A stretch of 64,000 nucleotides of DNA, taken from the NCBI RefSeq assembly GCF_963576675.1, contig NC_088914.1, forward strand, positions 19,695,001 through 19,759,000, read 5' to 3'. The stretch's first letter is position 1. Each line of letters opens with the position of its first letter. The notes below the pieces were generated by a model. That model saw only the letters and a program-made list of their open reading frames with translations, was not told where the DNA came from and made no database searches. A program made the translations under genes and the position numbers. Shown one piece after another: positions 11,966 through 24,197 of the stretch. Source of the stretch: Euphorbia lathyris. Taxonomy: Eukaryota > Streptophyta > Magnoliopsida > Malpighiales > Euphorbiaceae.

Positions 11966-12525
11966 GGTAATTAATTTATTAGTCCCTATATTTTGACAAA
12001 ACACACTGTTTAGTCCCTGTATTTTTAAAAACACATGGTAAGGTCCCTAACCTTTTTCTCAGCGAACTGTTTAGTCCTTCCGCCTGTTTGTTAGATTTTT
12101 TTACCGTTTATGACTTCGGAAATTACTAAATTACCCTTTACTATTTACCTTCAAACTTCAGAAAAGGAAATCCAATTTAGAAGAAGAAGCTATTTGTATG
12201 GAGAACAAGAAAAAGAACAGACCCAATGCTTACGAATTTGAACGATTAAGAAGAAAATCAAGAAGAAGAACATTCAAAGTTAATTTCAGATGCATTAGAG
12301 TTTAAAGGAAATGAAAATAAAGGAAAAGAAGAACGTAAATCCAAATTGACTAACAGAATCTTCATGAGAATCTAACGGTAGGGACTAAACAGTTCACCGA
12401 GAAAAACGTTAGGGACTAAACAGTTCACCGAGAAAAACGTTAGGAACTTTATCGTGTGTTTTTAAAAATACAGGGACTAAATAGTGTGTTTTGTCAAAAT
12501 ATAGGGACTAATAAATTAATTACCC
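11966..12525. mobile_element. Mutator-like MITE inserted in a LINE poly-A tail
   Basis: Inverted arms of about 130 bp begin GGTAATTAATTTATTAGTCCC and end in its mirror, TAAATTAATTACCC. Inner words such as GGACTAAACAGTT are shared by both arms. The flanks carry the 9-bp duplication TTAAAAAAA (11957-11965, 12526-12534). The right arm has a small internal tandem repeat, CAGTTCACCGAGAAAAACGTTAG, about 32 bp apart. It has no coding capacity. Confidence 0.85.
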
Positions 12526-12547
12526 TTAAAAAAATGGAGTAATTCGA

Positions 12548-13746
12548 ATTTGCAAACTCGGTTAAAAAAAAAAAAAAAACTCTAGTGCTAAAGGAACTAT
12601 TTAAATTTGAAAATATTAATTAAAATAAAGTGTCATGTATCATCAGTGAATGCACATCTAATATGAGCATATTTGGATCTGTTTTTTTGAGTGCGACTAC
12701 ATTGGATACCCATATGAAATGACTACCTCCATTGGATGCATAATTAACATAAATATAATTAATAACTAGTATGGTAATTTTGGATTATTAAGACAAACTT
12801 CGGGTGTTAAAGTACCACGTACTTTTCATGAAGGTAATAAGACAGTTAATTGAATGACTAACTTCACATGAATTCTTTTCTTGAATCATCATGACTGTGT
12901 GGTATGCCGCCTACTAGACCTTTAGAATCTCATCCTTTCAGATTCTTGTGGAGCCAGTGCTTCTTAGTTTTGTTTGTTTGTAGTTTATGTGTTCGTTTTT
13001 CTTTGCTTGTTCTTTTTTATTTTTTCTGCTGCTTAGCCCTTTTTTGTAACAAGAAAAGGTTTTTTATTACTATCTTTGGCACATCCCTGTATATAAATAT
13101 ATATTGGACTTGAAACATGTATAACACATATTTATTTTATCACGGGTTAAAGAGTAGAGAGGGGGCTAGAGAGTATTGGAGCACTTTGGAGGGTGGTTAA
13201 GCCTCTCAGTCTCTGTCTGCTATCGAGGGGGCTGCTGAGGCCGAAGGAAAGACCCATGCCCTGTCTTAAGTGCTCTATAAGTTGCTGGCAGGTTTTATCT
13301 TTCTTGACGATTTCCCACAATGATCACATGAATCAACTATATCGAAAATATAGTCTAAAAATATTTGCTTCATGTTTTGATTGCCCAACTCTAATAGGTT
13401 TCAATTCAACACTATGTTTTTACATATAAAGAGATTTTGTTAAAATTATTCATAAACCCCTTTGATTATTTATTTATTTAGGTCCTTTGGCATTGTAACT
13501 GCATGGTGTGGGTTTTGAAAAAACAATGATGTTTTTATCTGTCAATTTACAATTTAGATTTTGATAATTCAAAATATTATCGGTAAACTTTTAAATTTTG
13601 AGATCATTTGGGTGTTGTTTGATAAGGAGAGAGAAAATGAATGTTTAGAGAGGAAAAACTCTAAAAATGATGAGATTTTAGGACAATAAGTTTTTCACAC
13701 CATTCCGGGGATTGATGAGATTCTTTTCACTTTTTGATAAAACAAT
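12548..13746. other. Intergenic DNA, no gene supported
   Basis: Two short ORFs (12904-13113 and 13193-13429) have no recognisable domain and no splice context. The sequence around 13.14-13.30 kb (GAGAGGGGGCTAGAGAG) is less AT-rich than its surroundings and may be old retroelement DNA. The last 140 bp, from GGGTGTTGTTTGATAAGG, resemble a MITE into which the following LTR inserted. Confidence 0.4.
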
Positions 13747-15489
13747 TGTCACGTCCGTGTCTAAATTTCTAGAATTTATACATTGATAGTAATATATATT
13801 ATAAATATTAGGTGGGTGATTTTTATTTGGAGTTATAGGAAAAGTGTTGAGGTAATTTGATGGTTTTATGTGTACATTAAAAGTTTAGCGTAATGTTTAA
13901 AAGATTATATAAAGATGAAGGATTAAATCGGATATTTTACAAATTTGGATATATATCCAAATTTGGAAGAGGTGATCGGCGATGATGATCACCATTTTCT
14001 TTTATTTTCTTTCCTGTTTTTTTTTCTTCGCCGTTCTTCGACCGTTTTTTCACCGTTTCTTTGATTTACGAAGATTCGATCGTCCGAATCTCTCGAAATT
14101 GAAACCATAGCATCCTTATACATAGATCTAAGTCCTTGTCGAAAAGTTTTTGAGTTTCGGCAGTGTTTGGAGGGAAATATCTTAGACAGGATTTAGAGGC
14201 GAATTGAACGGGTGTATTTTGTTTAATTGTAGCCAAGGTAAGTAACTATCAACTATATTTTAAGTTTTATATATATTGATATATATATGATCAAAGAAGT
14301 TGCAGAAATTGATATTTCAAGGTTTATACGGGTATTTTGTAAAATTGAGGTTTTTCATGATTTTGCTTTTTATTGTGAAATTATGGTTTAAATGAAGTTA
14401 TTGATTATGCTTTTATGTGAATTTCAGATTTTTACTTGATTATGTTGATTTAAGGCTTCATTTGGTTGATTTTACATATATACATATATGTTTTTGGTTT
14501 CAATATATTGAACAAAATGAATTTGATGATTTCTTACAAATTGTTTTTGGATTGAGAAATCTGTTGCGGTTATTGTTGTTATTATTTTGGATTGAAGTCC
14601 AAATATGATTTTTATGATACAAAAGGGCTAATTGAAGCCAAATGATTTATGATTATGAAATAGTTTGGAATTTGATTGTGAAAGGAAATTTGAGCACGTT
14701 ATGATTTTATGATTTTATATCCATCGAGAGTTATCCGGATCGGTGGTTTTATATTTGAAGACCATGTTCAGTGAGGGACATGGCCTGTGTACACAGTCTG
14801 AAGACCTATTGGGTATGGCAGCGAAGTGTTGGGTAAGACCATATGGGATATGCAATGTTAAGAGACGTCTCGACTATATATGTGGTTATGGATTGATACT
14901 TAAGGGGAGAAACTCGAGGATGGATACAATGTTTTAAGTTCATTTGGATTATATTTTCGGTTATGATTGATTTTGATATAAGGTTTTACGTTTGATTGAT
15001 TACGAGTTGGTTTGATAAAACACTTATTTGATTACAAGTTGGTTTGATAAAACATTTATTTGATTATGAAACATTTATTTGTTTTGATTCGTTTTGACAA
15101 GATGCATTATATATATAAAGTTATATGAACTTAAATTTTGAGTATATTTTCTAAGGTTTTGATGAAATCCCTTTATAAATGTATATATGTAGCTATGTTA
15201 AGTAAAGTTGGTTTTTATATCTGATAGTTTCTTACTGAGATTTTTGTCTCACCTTTTTTTTAGATGTTTTAATGTTTTTAGGTGAGAAAGTACAAGATAT
15301 AGAGAAGGTTACCGACCGTTTAGGCGGGGTTTGGAAGTTGGCTGCTTATTGTGAGAATTATGGTTAGAACTTTGGTAGTTCAATTGTAATATAATGGCGT
15401 TGGATAATTTGGAGACTCTTAAGTATTGATTATGATCTTTCTATTTCACGCCCGATGCCGATTGAGGTCGTCTAGGGTCGGGTGTGACA
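13747..15489. mobile_element. Probable solo LTR, 1.74 kb
   Basis: The segment starts TGTCACGTCCGTGTC and ends GGGTCGGGTGTGACA. It therefore has the TG..CA ends and a short inverted terminal match (TGTCAC / GTGTGACA) of an LTR. The flanking pentamers are ACAAT (13742-13746) and ACATT (15490-15494), one mismatch from a 5-bp duplication. No internal domain lies next to either end, which points to LTR-LTR recombination. I assign it to LTR retrotransposons in general; the lineage is not certain. Confidence 0.6.
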
Positions 15490-15839
15490 ACATTGGTTTT
15501 AACCTATTTGTTCTTATGTAGTTGTTTTGTACCTTTGTTTATGCACAAGACTGGTTATCTTCTTCCACTTAATCCCGAAATTGATAGGACATAAAGAAGA
15601 AGGAACCGAACCAGGAGACTAAGCCGAAGGAGGGTAAATCAATTACCATAAGAACAAAGACAAATCGAACAAGCATAACAACATCCTCAAAAGAACATCC
15701 AAACAACATCATGGAAGATGCCAATCTCCCTTAAGAATGAAGGATTATTCCAAACCTTCAACTAAAGGAAAGTCATCGTGTATTGTAAAACCTAATGAGG
15801 GAGATAATCTCTTTGAAATCAAATCCGTCATAATCCAAA

Positions 15840-17290
15840 TGTTGTAAGTAGCAGTATAATTTGGAGGTTTACCCAATGGAGATCCAATTCACACATCCAA
15901 GATTTTTTCATAATGTGTAATGCTTTTCAAACAAATCGATGAGTGTCTGATTATGTCATACAACTTAATTTGTTCCCTTTTTCTCTAAAGGACAAAGCTA
16001 AAAGCAAGATGAAAAATTTACAATCCGGATCCATAACAATATGGAAGAACATGGCTAGTGCATTCTTAACAAAGTATTTTCCCCATAGGCAAGTCATTAA
16101 ATTGAGAAATGATGTTTCTCATTTTGCTCAGAAGTTAGATAAATCTTTGTCTGAATTTTGGGAAAGATACAAAGATATTTTAAGAAAAATCTCTTAACCA
16201 TAAAATTTCAAAATGGATGTTGTTCCCTGAGACGGCCCTGGGTCTAGGCCTGAGGTGCACCGACTAGGACCCATGGTTGGAAGGGGTCCCAATTTTTAGC
16301 CTTATATGTATATATGGAGATTATTTCTTTTTTATTATTATGGAGAGATAAAATATACAGGGGAGTCTATTTCTTTTTTAAAACCCATTGACAAAGAAAT
16401 TAAAAGGTCTATCCAACCTTTAGACTTTAATTAGTAAATTTATTATAGACTTTTAAACTCTTAATTCTCTCCAAATGTTTGCTCTTCCTCTTGCTCGTGC
16501 AACCAGAACCACGATTTTTCCTTCTTCTATTCCAACTCTTCCTTTCCGTTTCCGGCAACTAGAATTCGTGAGTCGCTTACTTCATCAATTCGTTCAAACA
16601 AATTCCTTTACTTTTCTGCTCATGCACTCAGGTATTTCATTTTTTCATTTTTTCCTGATTACACATTGAGTATTTGATTTAGCTTTAATTATATTATTGC
16701 TTTTAGTTTTAGTTTTGATTGTATTTTTTTGAATCAAATTGTAATTTGTGTCCTCTATGAAAATTTAAGTCCAAAATGTGATTTTGAACGAATTGATGAT
16801 GAACTTTGATGAATAATTTTGTTTCCAGATTATATACTGAGTATTTGATTTAGTTTTAATCATATTATTGCTTCTTATGAGAATTTTGTGTCTTGTTTTG
16901 CAGGTGAGACCGTAAGAGGTGATGATTTTTAGAAGAATTTTGTATGATAAACGATGGCAATGGTATAATAGTGATTCATATGGAAAAAAGTTTATTGGTT
17001 AAAAATCGATTTTCGAAGGATTTTATTACGTACAATTTTTTTTATTATTAAAGGAGCTCTTATTCGTTATTTTGCCTAGGGCCCCTAAATTGTCAGGACA
17101 GACCCTGGTTGTTCCATAACTTTTCTCATGGTTTAAAGATGCGTATAAAATTCAACTAGAATTTGTTGCAAATGGAGATCCGAAGGAACTTGAACCTAAA
17201 GCACTTTATGAGCTCATCGAACAATTAATGAACATAAGCTATAAGTGGCACTCAATGAGAGAAGATTATGTGCGTGATTCAGAAAGTTGG
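15840..17290 (+). pseudogene. Decayed Ty3 gag, split by a hAT element
   Basis: The frame at 15943-16197 has the retrotransposon gag pattern: a VIQLNLFPFSLKDKAK block, then GSITIWKNMASAFLTKYFP, then SLSEFWERYKDILRK. The same reading resumes after the insertion (17116 on) with NFSHGLKMR and later a KALYELIEQLMN segment at about 17.2 kb. This order matches the gag of Ty3 (Athila/Tat-like) elements, whose product forms the particle that packages the RNA. Stops and frame changes throughout show it is dead. Whether the LTR just upstream belongs to it is unknown. Confidence 0.7.
16227..17107. mobile_element. hAT-like element inserted in gag
   Basis: The 881-bp insertion is flanked by a perfect 8-bp duplication GTTGTTCC (16219-16226, 17108-17115). 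The ends are imperfect inverted repeats: CTGAGACGGCCCTG at the left against CAGGGTCTGTCCTG read inward from the right. Removing it restores the homology of the gag on both sides. The interior has no transposase frame; the ORF at 16475-16669 shows nothing recognisable. Confidence 0.85.
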
Positions 17291-18019
17291 TAGAAAGTTA
17301 ACCATGATTTGCATTTTCCTTGAGATCGACTTATTGATAGAACTTACACACCTTAACTCTAACCCATATTACAACCCTTTTCCAAAGATTCTTTTTACTT
17401 TGCTTGAATTTAAATGTAAAATGGTACTCTTTGAGTGGACTTGCAAATCCACGTCCGTTACTTGTAAGTAAGAAGATGAGAGTTAGGATAATAAGTCACC
17501 TTACATTGATCGAATAAGTGTCAACCATGGTGAGGTGCTTTGAACTTTTGTTTAAGTTTTATTTTGGTCGATTTTGTGTCTTTTAGTCAAGTTATAAAGC
17601 TTTGAAAATATGTAATGTGACTTTCCATTTTAGTTGGTTTCTCGTAATTTCAAAAGGGATGAAAGAAGGTGAAAATAAGATAAAAAAAAAAAGGTAAGGT
17701 GAAGATGTGGAATAAGGTAAAAGTAAGGTGTGGAGTATAAGTGTCTTTAGCGATCTGTGTGTCGAAGATACGAATCTAATTAGATGTCTGGCCTTTTTCC
17801 TTATTATTTGGTCATACATTAAAAAAAAAAAAAGCTAATTCCATACATCATTAAAAAGTTTAAATATTTCTATAAAAAATGTTTAAATATTTTGTTCATG
17901 TTTTATGCGTGATTTTGTAATAGTTTTGGAAATAAAATATTTTTAAACTCGATAAAATATTTATTTTATTTTATATCAAAATATACACAACACGTGATAA
18001 TAGCATATAATAATTTTAC
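17291..18019. other. Intergenic DNA, nothing recognised
   Basis: This follows the last recognisable gag homology. There are purine-rich tracts near 17.66-17.73 kb and a T/A-rich tail. I see no gene or element boundary. Confidence 0.45.
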
Positions 18020-18027
18020 ATCTTATC

Positions 18028-18657
18028 CAAGATTGTAAAAAATGTTAGGCGCTAGTTGGACGGATATGATCTTTGGGAATTAAATGGCGATTAGTTGGAG
18101 ATTAATTGCATTTGTATTCTTATATTTTATTTATTTATTAATCAACATATTTTTCCATAAATACAATTAAAGTACGTATTATACTATCTAAAAATAATAA
18201 TATAAAATTATTTAATATAAAAATGTATGTATATTTATAACATATATCTTTAAAAATATGCAAACATCAACATTTCAACAATAATATTATTAAAACAACT
18301 CAAATAAATAAAATATAACGTTCACAAGTAATATAATTCATCAAAAGCTATGAAACAATGTCGTTAAAGTCTTAATCCATATCATGAAAACAAGTATAAA
18401 ACAGAAGTAAACTATCCGACAATAAACATAATTCATAAATAACCATGCGACAATGTTCAAAAGTGAATTATAATAAAATTAATAATGAAAAACGCTTTTA
18501 TTCATCATCGCTTAGACGGTCTAAGTAGCGTCCAAATGGTTAAAGCTCGCCTAGAAGCAAAAAAAAAACATCCAGAGAGATTAATAAAAAAAATATCACG
18601 ACAGATTTTTAATTTCGAACGTCTAATCGATGTAGACGGTCCTGGTGTTGAACTGTC
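18028..18657 (+). mobile_element. hAT MITE, copy 1 of a two-copy family
   Basis: It starts CAAGATTGTAAAAAATGTTAGGCGC and ends GTGTTGAACTGTC. The flanks are ATCTTATC and AGCTTATC, an 8-bp duplication with one mismatch. The element at 57239-57739 is the same family in opposite orientation, sharing the GGCGCTAG-type end, the interior around TTTTAAAGATATATGTTACAAATATAC and the TAGACGGTCC end. The ORF at 18485-18760 reads across the element end and is not a gene. Confidence 0.75.
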
Positions 18658-18665
18658 AGCTTATC

Positions 18666-19365
18666 ACATATTTATATTAGACTATGAGTCTATAAATTAT
18701 TTTCACTCATATCATTTCATACTAAAATATATATGTTTTTACAAACAAACATTTTCTTAAAATATTCTGGAAAGGCAATTAAGTGGGTTACAACGTACGG
18801 CTTGAAAAGACCAACATACTGGATCAAGATCACGTGGTTGTTCATATATATTATTGGTTTATGTTCTGGATTATTTATTTTACTATATTAATCTTTATCA
18901 TTGATTTTTAATAATTTTTTCAGTAATTTTGTTATGATTATTATAATTCATATTTCGTAAAAAAACGTGATTAATATTTTAATTTATTAATTTTAAATAA
19001 TTTTTGTTAATATATATATATATGTTTTAAAAAATGTTTTGAATGGATTTTTTCCTTAAAGAACAATTGTCTTTCTGTCCACTATAAATAAATGTTTTCC
19101 TTTCGAATTCAAATTTTAATATACATATAAAAATTTAATTAGAAGATGATAAGAATCCTCAATAAATTTTGGATCAAATAATCGAATAAACTATAAAAAA
19201 AAAATATCCAATATATATACAATAAGTCACTTTTTCAATACACTTATATATATAAGTTATTATTGTATTTGTTTATCAATCAAATAAATATTGTATTGGA
19301 TTTTATGTTATCATAATATACAGTGAAATGAATTCAGTAGTGAAATAATGTAATAATAACCCGGT
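18666..19365. other. AT-rich intergenic DNA
   Basis: Nothing recognised apart from short TA-rich runs (for example near 19.01 kb). Confidence 0.5.
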
Positions 19366-19556
19366 TTCGAGGGATAGTGCCAAAGTGAAAGATCTAAACA
19401 AATAACATTTTCAACTGGAAGTAATTAACTGAATCTTATAGAAAGAGAGTGATCGAGCTATATTAATAAGTTGAACTTTTAATATTTAAAATCGTGAGGT
19501 TCAAGAAATGATACTTGAATCAAACTGGACAACATTTACATGTTAGTAGATCACAG
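19366..19556 (+). repeat. Highly diverged TRIM-type LTR
   Basis: The order AACCCGGTTTCGAGGG, GAGAGTGATCGAGCTA, TAATAAGTTGAAC, CGTGAGGTTCAA and CTGGACAACATTTACATG follows, with many changes, the order of blocks in the two TRIM LTRs at 24.2-24.76 kb. It looks like an old single copy. No ends or duplication can be defined. Confidence 0.5.
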
Positions 19557-19683
19557 CACTACAGATAATGTGATAAATAACAATTATTGGGTCTTGGGAT
19601 TGAGATTAGAGATAGTAAAGTAATAAAGCATATATAAAACTAATAATTTTTTTCTTTTATAAAAAGAATTATAAGAAATGGGG

Positions 19684-20093
19684 TGTTTGGGATTTATGGA
19701 AGTTAGTGGATATTTGGTTGCTCATTTTCCATTTTTTTTTGTTTACCTTTTCATTTCAAAATGCAGAGTTTTATGTGTTTGGTTAAAGATCATAGTTTTA
19801 CCTTTTATATCTGAAATATAACTCTTTACAAAAGCAAAGAATCTTACTTTTTGGATTTTCCAATACCAAATAGCAAATCATAACAACAAACAGTATCAAC
19901 AAACAAAAGTTAGAGGTGTTTGGTTACTCATTTTCATACTCATGTTTTGAAAGTTTTAAGTGTTTGGTCAATGACCTCGTATTTATCTCTTACACCTGAA
20001 AAGTAGCATTTTACAAAAACAGTGTTTTCCAATATCAAACAAACCGTAACAGCAACAAACAGCATGTAAAACAAACGGACCCTTAAACGAAAC
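19684..20093. mobile_element. Two similar small MITE-like units in tandem
   Basis: Unit A (about 19684-19910) and unit B (about 19911-20093) share GTGTTTGG, TTACTCATTTTC / TTGCTCATTTTCC, GTGTTTGGT, ATCTGAAA/ACCTGAAA, TTTTCCAATA and AACAAACAG in the same order and orientation. Unit B ends ACAAACGGACCCTT, mirroring AGGTGTTTGG. This kind of end is common in short hAT-like MITEs. Boundaries are approximate. Confidence 0.45.
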
Positions 20094-21526
20094 TAGTAAT
20101 GTTTAATCTCAAAGTTGATAAGGATAAGTTAATATATAGTTATGGGATGTTTTGAAGTAAAAAAAGACAAGAGCAAAGTGAGATACTCTGAGTCTGAACT
20201 GAAGAAACAGAAATAGGTGTTGTGGTTGTTAGAATCTTTCTAAATTTACATTTCTTAATACTTGTCTCTTTTGACCAATCAAATTACATGTGCCCAACCA
20301 CATGACTCTATTACCTAATCTTTCTAAATAACATGGGATATACTTATGTGCAAAATTCAGAATATTAGCTGGAAAAAAAATCCATTAATTGTTCAGCCAA
20401 TTGCTTTCACCTAGACTCAACTAATATGAGATTTGATTCGATTCATTTCTACCCTCATCAAGGTCACTCTTTGCGGATTTTCTAATACACCAGCAAAGAT
20501 GATATAAGGGGGTTAAGAATCCACTAATCATCGGAAAATAGAAAACTGCATCCATGAAAAATGTTTATTGAATTTTAACGTTTTTGTATAAAAGCACCTA
20601 AAAAATATTAATTGAGCATCTATACATTACTAGAGTGCACCTAAAACTACTCTATCAGTAAATTCTGAATCCATGGTTGTTCGCGTCCAACCACTCTGGA
20701 TTACAATGAATCTGAACCAAATTTGAGTATATATGTTTCTCTTTTATATTTTTTGTGGAAAATATTTGAAAAGAATCTGGATATATAATTTGCATATATA
20801 TCCTGAACTGAAGCATAATTAATTGGTCATTGTGCTATATTTAGTGATCTGAAAATTTCATGTGTGATTTGGCTTGAATTGAAAGTATCTGAAAAAGATA
20901 AAATTAAAGGCAAAGAAGTATAATTGGATGTCTGCCAAGAGAATAATACCCCCCACACACTTTTAAAGGGGATTCCTTGAGAATTAAGCAATCTTTTTCA
21001 CTTTTTTTAATTTTAATTTTTATGCATTAATATCTTTTAATTTAACTAATTATTATTATTTTTTCAAGAAAAATGCTTGTATATTCATTAGATGAAAAAG
21101 GAGAAACACAACAAGCAAAAAGTGAAGAATAAAACATCATATAAGCTAAAGCTAATACAAGATCAACGAATTGATAAAAACGACTACAAAGAGGAAAGAA
21201 AACCATAAAAAAAAAAAAAAAGTAGAAAAAGTTATATAGTTTTTTTTTATATATGTTAAATTTTTTTTTTTTTTTTTCATTTAAGATACGTTTGAGATCA
21301 ATTTCAAAATGGGTTTATTTACACATCAAACTTAATCAAAAGTTTGTGGTTGATTTTGTCCTTGTTATTATATGTTATAGAGGATAGAACTGTAAAAAAT
21401 GTAACGTTGATGAAATAAAATATGCCTCTTTAACTTTGATGTTCATCTTGTTACTTAAAAGTTTAATATATATGTATATATATTAACTATAATTATTGTA
21501 ACAAAAAGAAAAAACTATAATTATTA
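20094..21526. other. AT-rich intergenic DNA, nothing recognised
   Basis: No coding frame. There are several A and T homopolymer tracts (about 21.21 and 21.26 kb) and no element ends that I can pair. Confidence 0.5.
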
Positions 21527-21537
21527 AGAGTTGAATA

Positions 21538-21963
21538 ATTATGATGCCTTTTCTGCGGAGCTCTGGGGTATCTTGTCAGGTATTAAACTCGCCATTCGCA
21601 TGGGTGTTAAAAAGCTCTCGGTGGAATCTGATAATCTGGAGGCTATTAACAGGATTTCAGATAGCCAGGCTGTTTGTCTGAAGAGCCAGAATCTCATCAA
21701 AGCTATTTTGAGGCTTCGTCCTGCCTTTGAGTATCTTAATTTCTCCCATATTTTTAGGGAGCAAAACCGCGTGGCGGATCGCTTAGCAGCTGCTGGGCAT
21801 GGGAGAATGTTAGGTGTTTCTACCCTATCTGTTCCTCCTTCTTTTCTTTTGCCTTCTCTCCTAGAGGATAGGATTGGAGTCAGCCTTCCTAGACTGATCC
21901 CGGTGTAGGTTTTTTGTTGGTTTTGTTTTTTTCCTTTCCTTTCTTACCAAAAAAAAAAAAGAG
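21538..21963 (+). pseudogene. 5'-truncated LINE: RNase H domain fragment
   Basis: The open frame encodes most of a plant LINE RNase H domain: AELWGILSGIKLAIRMG (the catalytic E), then LSVESDNLEAI (the catalytic D), then HIFREQNRVADRLAAAGHG (the last catalytic D). After the stop at about 21908 come a T-rich 3' UTR and a 12-A tail. An 11-bp duplication AGAGTTGAATA lies directly on both sides (21527-21537, 21964-21974), so the insertion is a 5'-truncated product of target-primed reverse transcription. The frame is intact over about 120 residues, so it is a fairly young copy, but it lacks RT and endonuclease. Confidence 0.85.
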
Positions 21964-22155
21964 AGAGTTGAATATTTATTATTATTATGATGAAGAAAGT
22001 ATAAGAGCATTCAAAATTATATACACGTGCATAAATCATATCTGTATGCCTGCCGGCTTTCATCTTTGTTGATAGGATTACAGTAGAAGGACCGTCACAA
22101 ATCATAAAGGTAAACTTTAAAAATCAGTTCACATGTAACTGTCTTCACATAATCA

Positions 22156-22186
<31 letters not shown>

Positions 22187-24182
22187 GGGGAGAGATCAAG
22201 TGAGAACCCTCCCTTAGGTGATGACACTTTTTTAGGTGAGAACATTCAAAACTACGTCGTTTTGAGTATAAAAATCAATTAAAATCAATAAAAAAACATC
22301 TTTGCTTCTTGTGGGATTCGAACTTGAGCTCTCTTATCTACACTCCACCCTTCTTACCACCAAGACAAATACTTATCTTGTCCATTATATCACGCGCGCT
22401 GTTTAATATAACATTGTACTAGTAGCTTCTATTGTTTAATATTTGACACATGCACTTATTAATATCGATTAAATATGCATAATAATGAATTATTAATAGA
22501 AAAAAAGAAATGTGTATAATAATGAATTATTAATAGAATGAAAAATGAGAAAAACAAAAAACACGAAAAACTTGAAAAAAATGCAATAAAAAAGACGAAA
22601 AACAAAAAAAAATCGTGATGGAAATATTTCATCACGTTTTTCGAGTTTTTCGTTTTTCGTATTTTCAAGTTTTAACGTTTTTTTCATTTTTAATGTTTTC
22701 TAGTTTTTTTTTTGTTTTATCGTTTAATAAGAATTGTGCATAATAAGTATTAAACAAAATGCAAGAGTTAGTCGTAATGAGGATTCATGTCTATTATTTA
22801 TGTAATGCTCATTACATAAATTTGTAAAGAAAACTTGAGTGATGTATTTGTGAATCTAAAATCCAAGAATATGCTTCAATTTCTTATTTATTTAATTCCT
22901 TTATATTTTTGTAATTTATGTTATATAAGAAAATTTATTTTTTAAGCCATACGTTAGAACATATATTTTAACTTTTAAAAAACGAACTATGAAGTTTAGA
23001 ACGTACGACATATTTTTTAGAACATACGATATGTGTTTTAGAACATGTGTTATGTTTTTTCGAATATGAGTTATAAATTATATTATAGAACAAATGAAAA
23101 AACGATCCAGATATCTACTGATTTTTTTAGAACATTATACTTAATTTTTGGAACACAAACTATATATTTTTAAAAAAAATGTTAGAACATATATTTTAAC
23201 TTTTAAAACATGAACTATGAAGTTTAGAACATACAACATATTTTTTAGAACATACGTTATATTTTTTAGAACATGTGTTATGTTTTTTCGAACATGAGTT
23301 ATAAATTATATTATAGAACAAATGAAAAAACGATCCACATATCTACTGATTTTTTTAAAACATTATACTAAATTTTTGGAACACAAACTATATATTTTTT
23401 AAAACAAACGTTAGAACATATATTTTAACTTTTAAAACACGAACTATAAAGTTTAGAACGTACGACATGTTTTTTAGAACATACGTTATGTTTTTTAGCA
23501 TGAGTTATAAATTATATTATAGAACAAATGAAAAAACGATCGAGATATCTACTGATATTTTTAGAACATTATACTTAATTTTTGGCACACAAAATATAAA
23601 CTTTAGAACATACGTTATATTTTTTAGAACATACGTTATGTTATTTAGAATATGAGTTATAAATTATATTATAGAACAAATGTAAAAATGGTCCGTATAT
23701 CTTTTTTTTTTAAAACATTATACTTAATTTTTAGAACACAAATTATAAAATTTATAACATATGTAACAATATTTAGAACATCGTCCTTGACATTTTAAAA
23801 TATAAATTACAAAAATATAAAGGAATTAAATAAATAAGAAATTAGAGCATGTTCTTAGATTTTTTTCTATTAATAATTCATTATTATGCACATTTCTTTT
23901 TTTCTATTAATAATTTATTATTATGCATATTTAATCGATATTAATAAGTGCATGCATCAAATATTAAACAATAGAAGCTAAAAGGGCACTGGTATATTAA
24001 TCAGCGCGCGATATAAATTACAAAGAAAGCAATTGGCTCAGTGGTAAGTAGTGTGGAGTGCAAACATATGGTCTTAGGTTCGACCCCCCCAAGCAGTAGC
24101 GTTTTTTTAAAATTTTTCTACTCAAAACGACGTAGTTTTGGGTGGTTCTCACCTAAGGTGAGTTCTCACAAGAGCCCTCTCC
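22187..24182. mobile_element. Mutator-like element with about 320-bp TIRs
   Basis: The left end GGGGAGAGATCAAGTGAGAAC is mirrored by GTTCTCACAAGAGCCCTCTCC at the right. Both arms carry AACTACGTCGTTTTGAG (inverted at the right) and, further in, GATATTAATAAGTGCATG-type and TATTAATAATTCATTATTATGC words. The flanks are (TA)n, so a duplication cannot be sized. Size, arm length and lack of transposase fit a non-autonomous Mutator-like element. The core holds a tandem array of about 228-bp units. Confidence 0.75.
22951..23830. repeat. Tandem array of about 228-bp units
   Basis: The block GTTAGAACATATATTTTAAC recurs at 22953, 23181 and 23410, with spacing of 228 and 229 bp. A partial fourth unit starts near 23600. 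Each unit contains several sub-copies of AGAACATACGTTATGTTTTTT and the block GAACAAATGAAAAAACGATCC. There is no coding frame across units. The array lies in the centre of the long-TIR element. Confidence 0.9.
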
Positions 24183-24197
24183 TATATATATATATAT

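Noticed and set aside
12904..13429. Two ORFs possibly forming a small gene
   Set aside because: No recognisable motif, no splice or promoter context, and composition like the surrounding repeats.
18485..18760. 91-residue ORF
   Set aside because: It begins inside a hAT MITE and reads past its target-site duplication; low-complexity content.
22951..23830. Regular repeats that could suggest a CRISPR-like array
   Set aside because: Units are 228 bp, head to tail, with no short repeat-spacer structure, and this is plant nuclear DNA.
24060..24090. tRNA-like B box (GGTTCGACCCC)
   Set aside because: No tRNA cloverleaf can be formed around it and it lies in the TIR of the Mutator-like element; the GTGGTAAG and GGTTCGA words may be a captured tRNA or SINE remnant but are not a gene.
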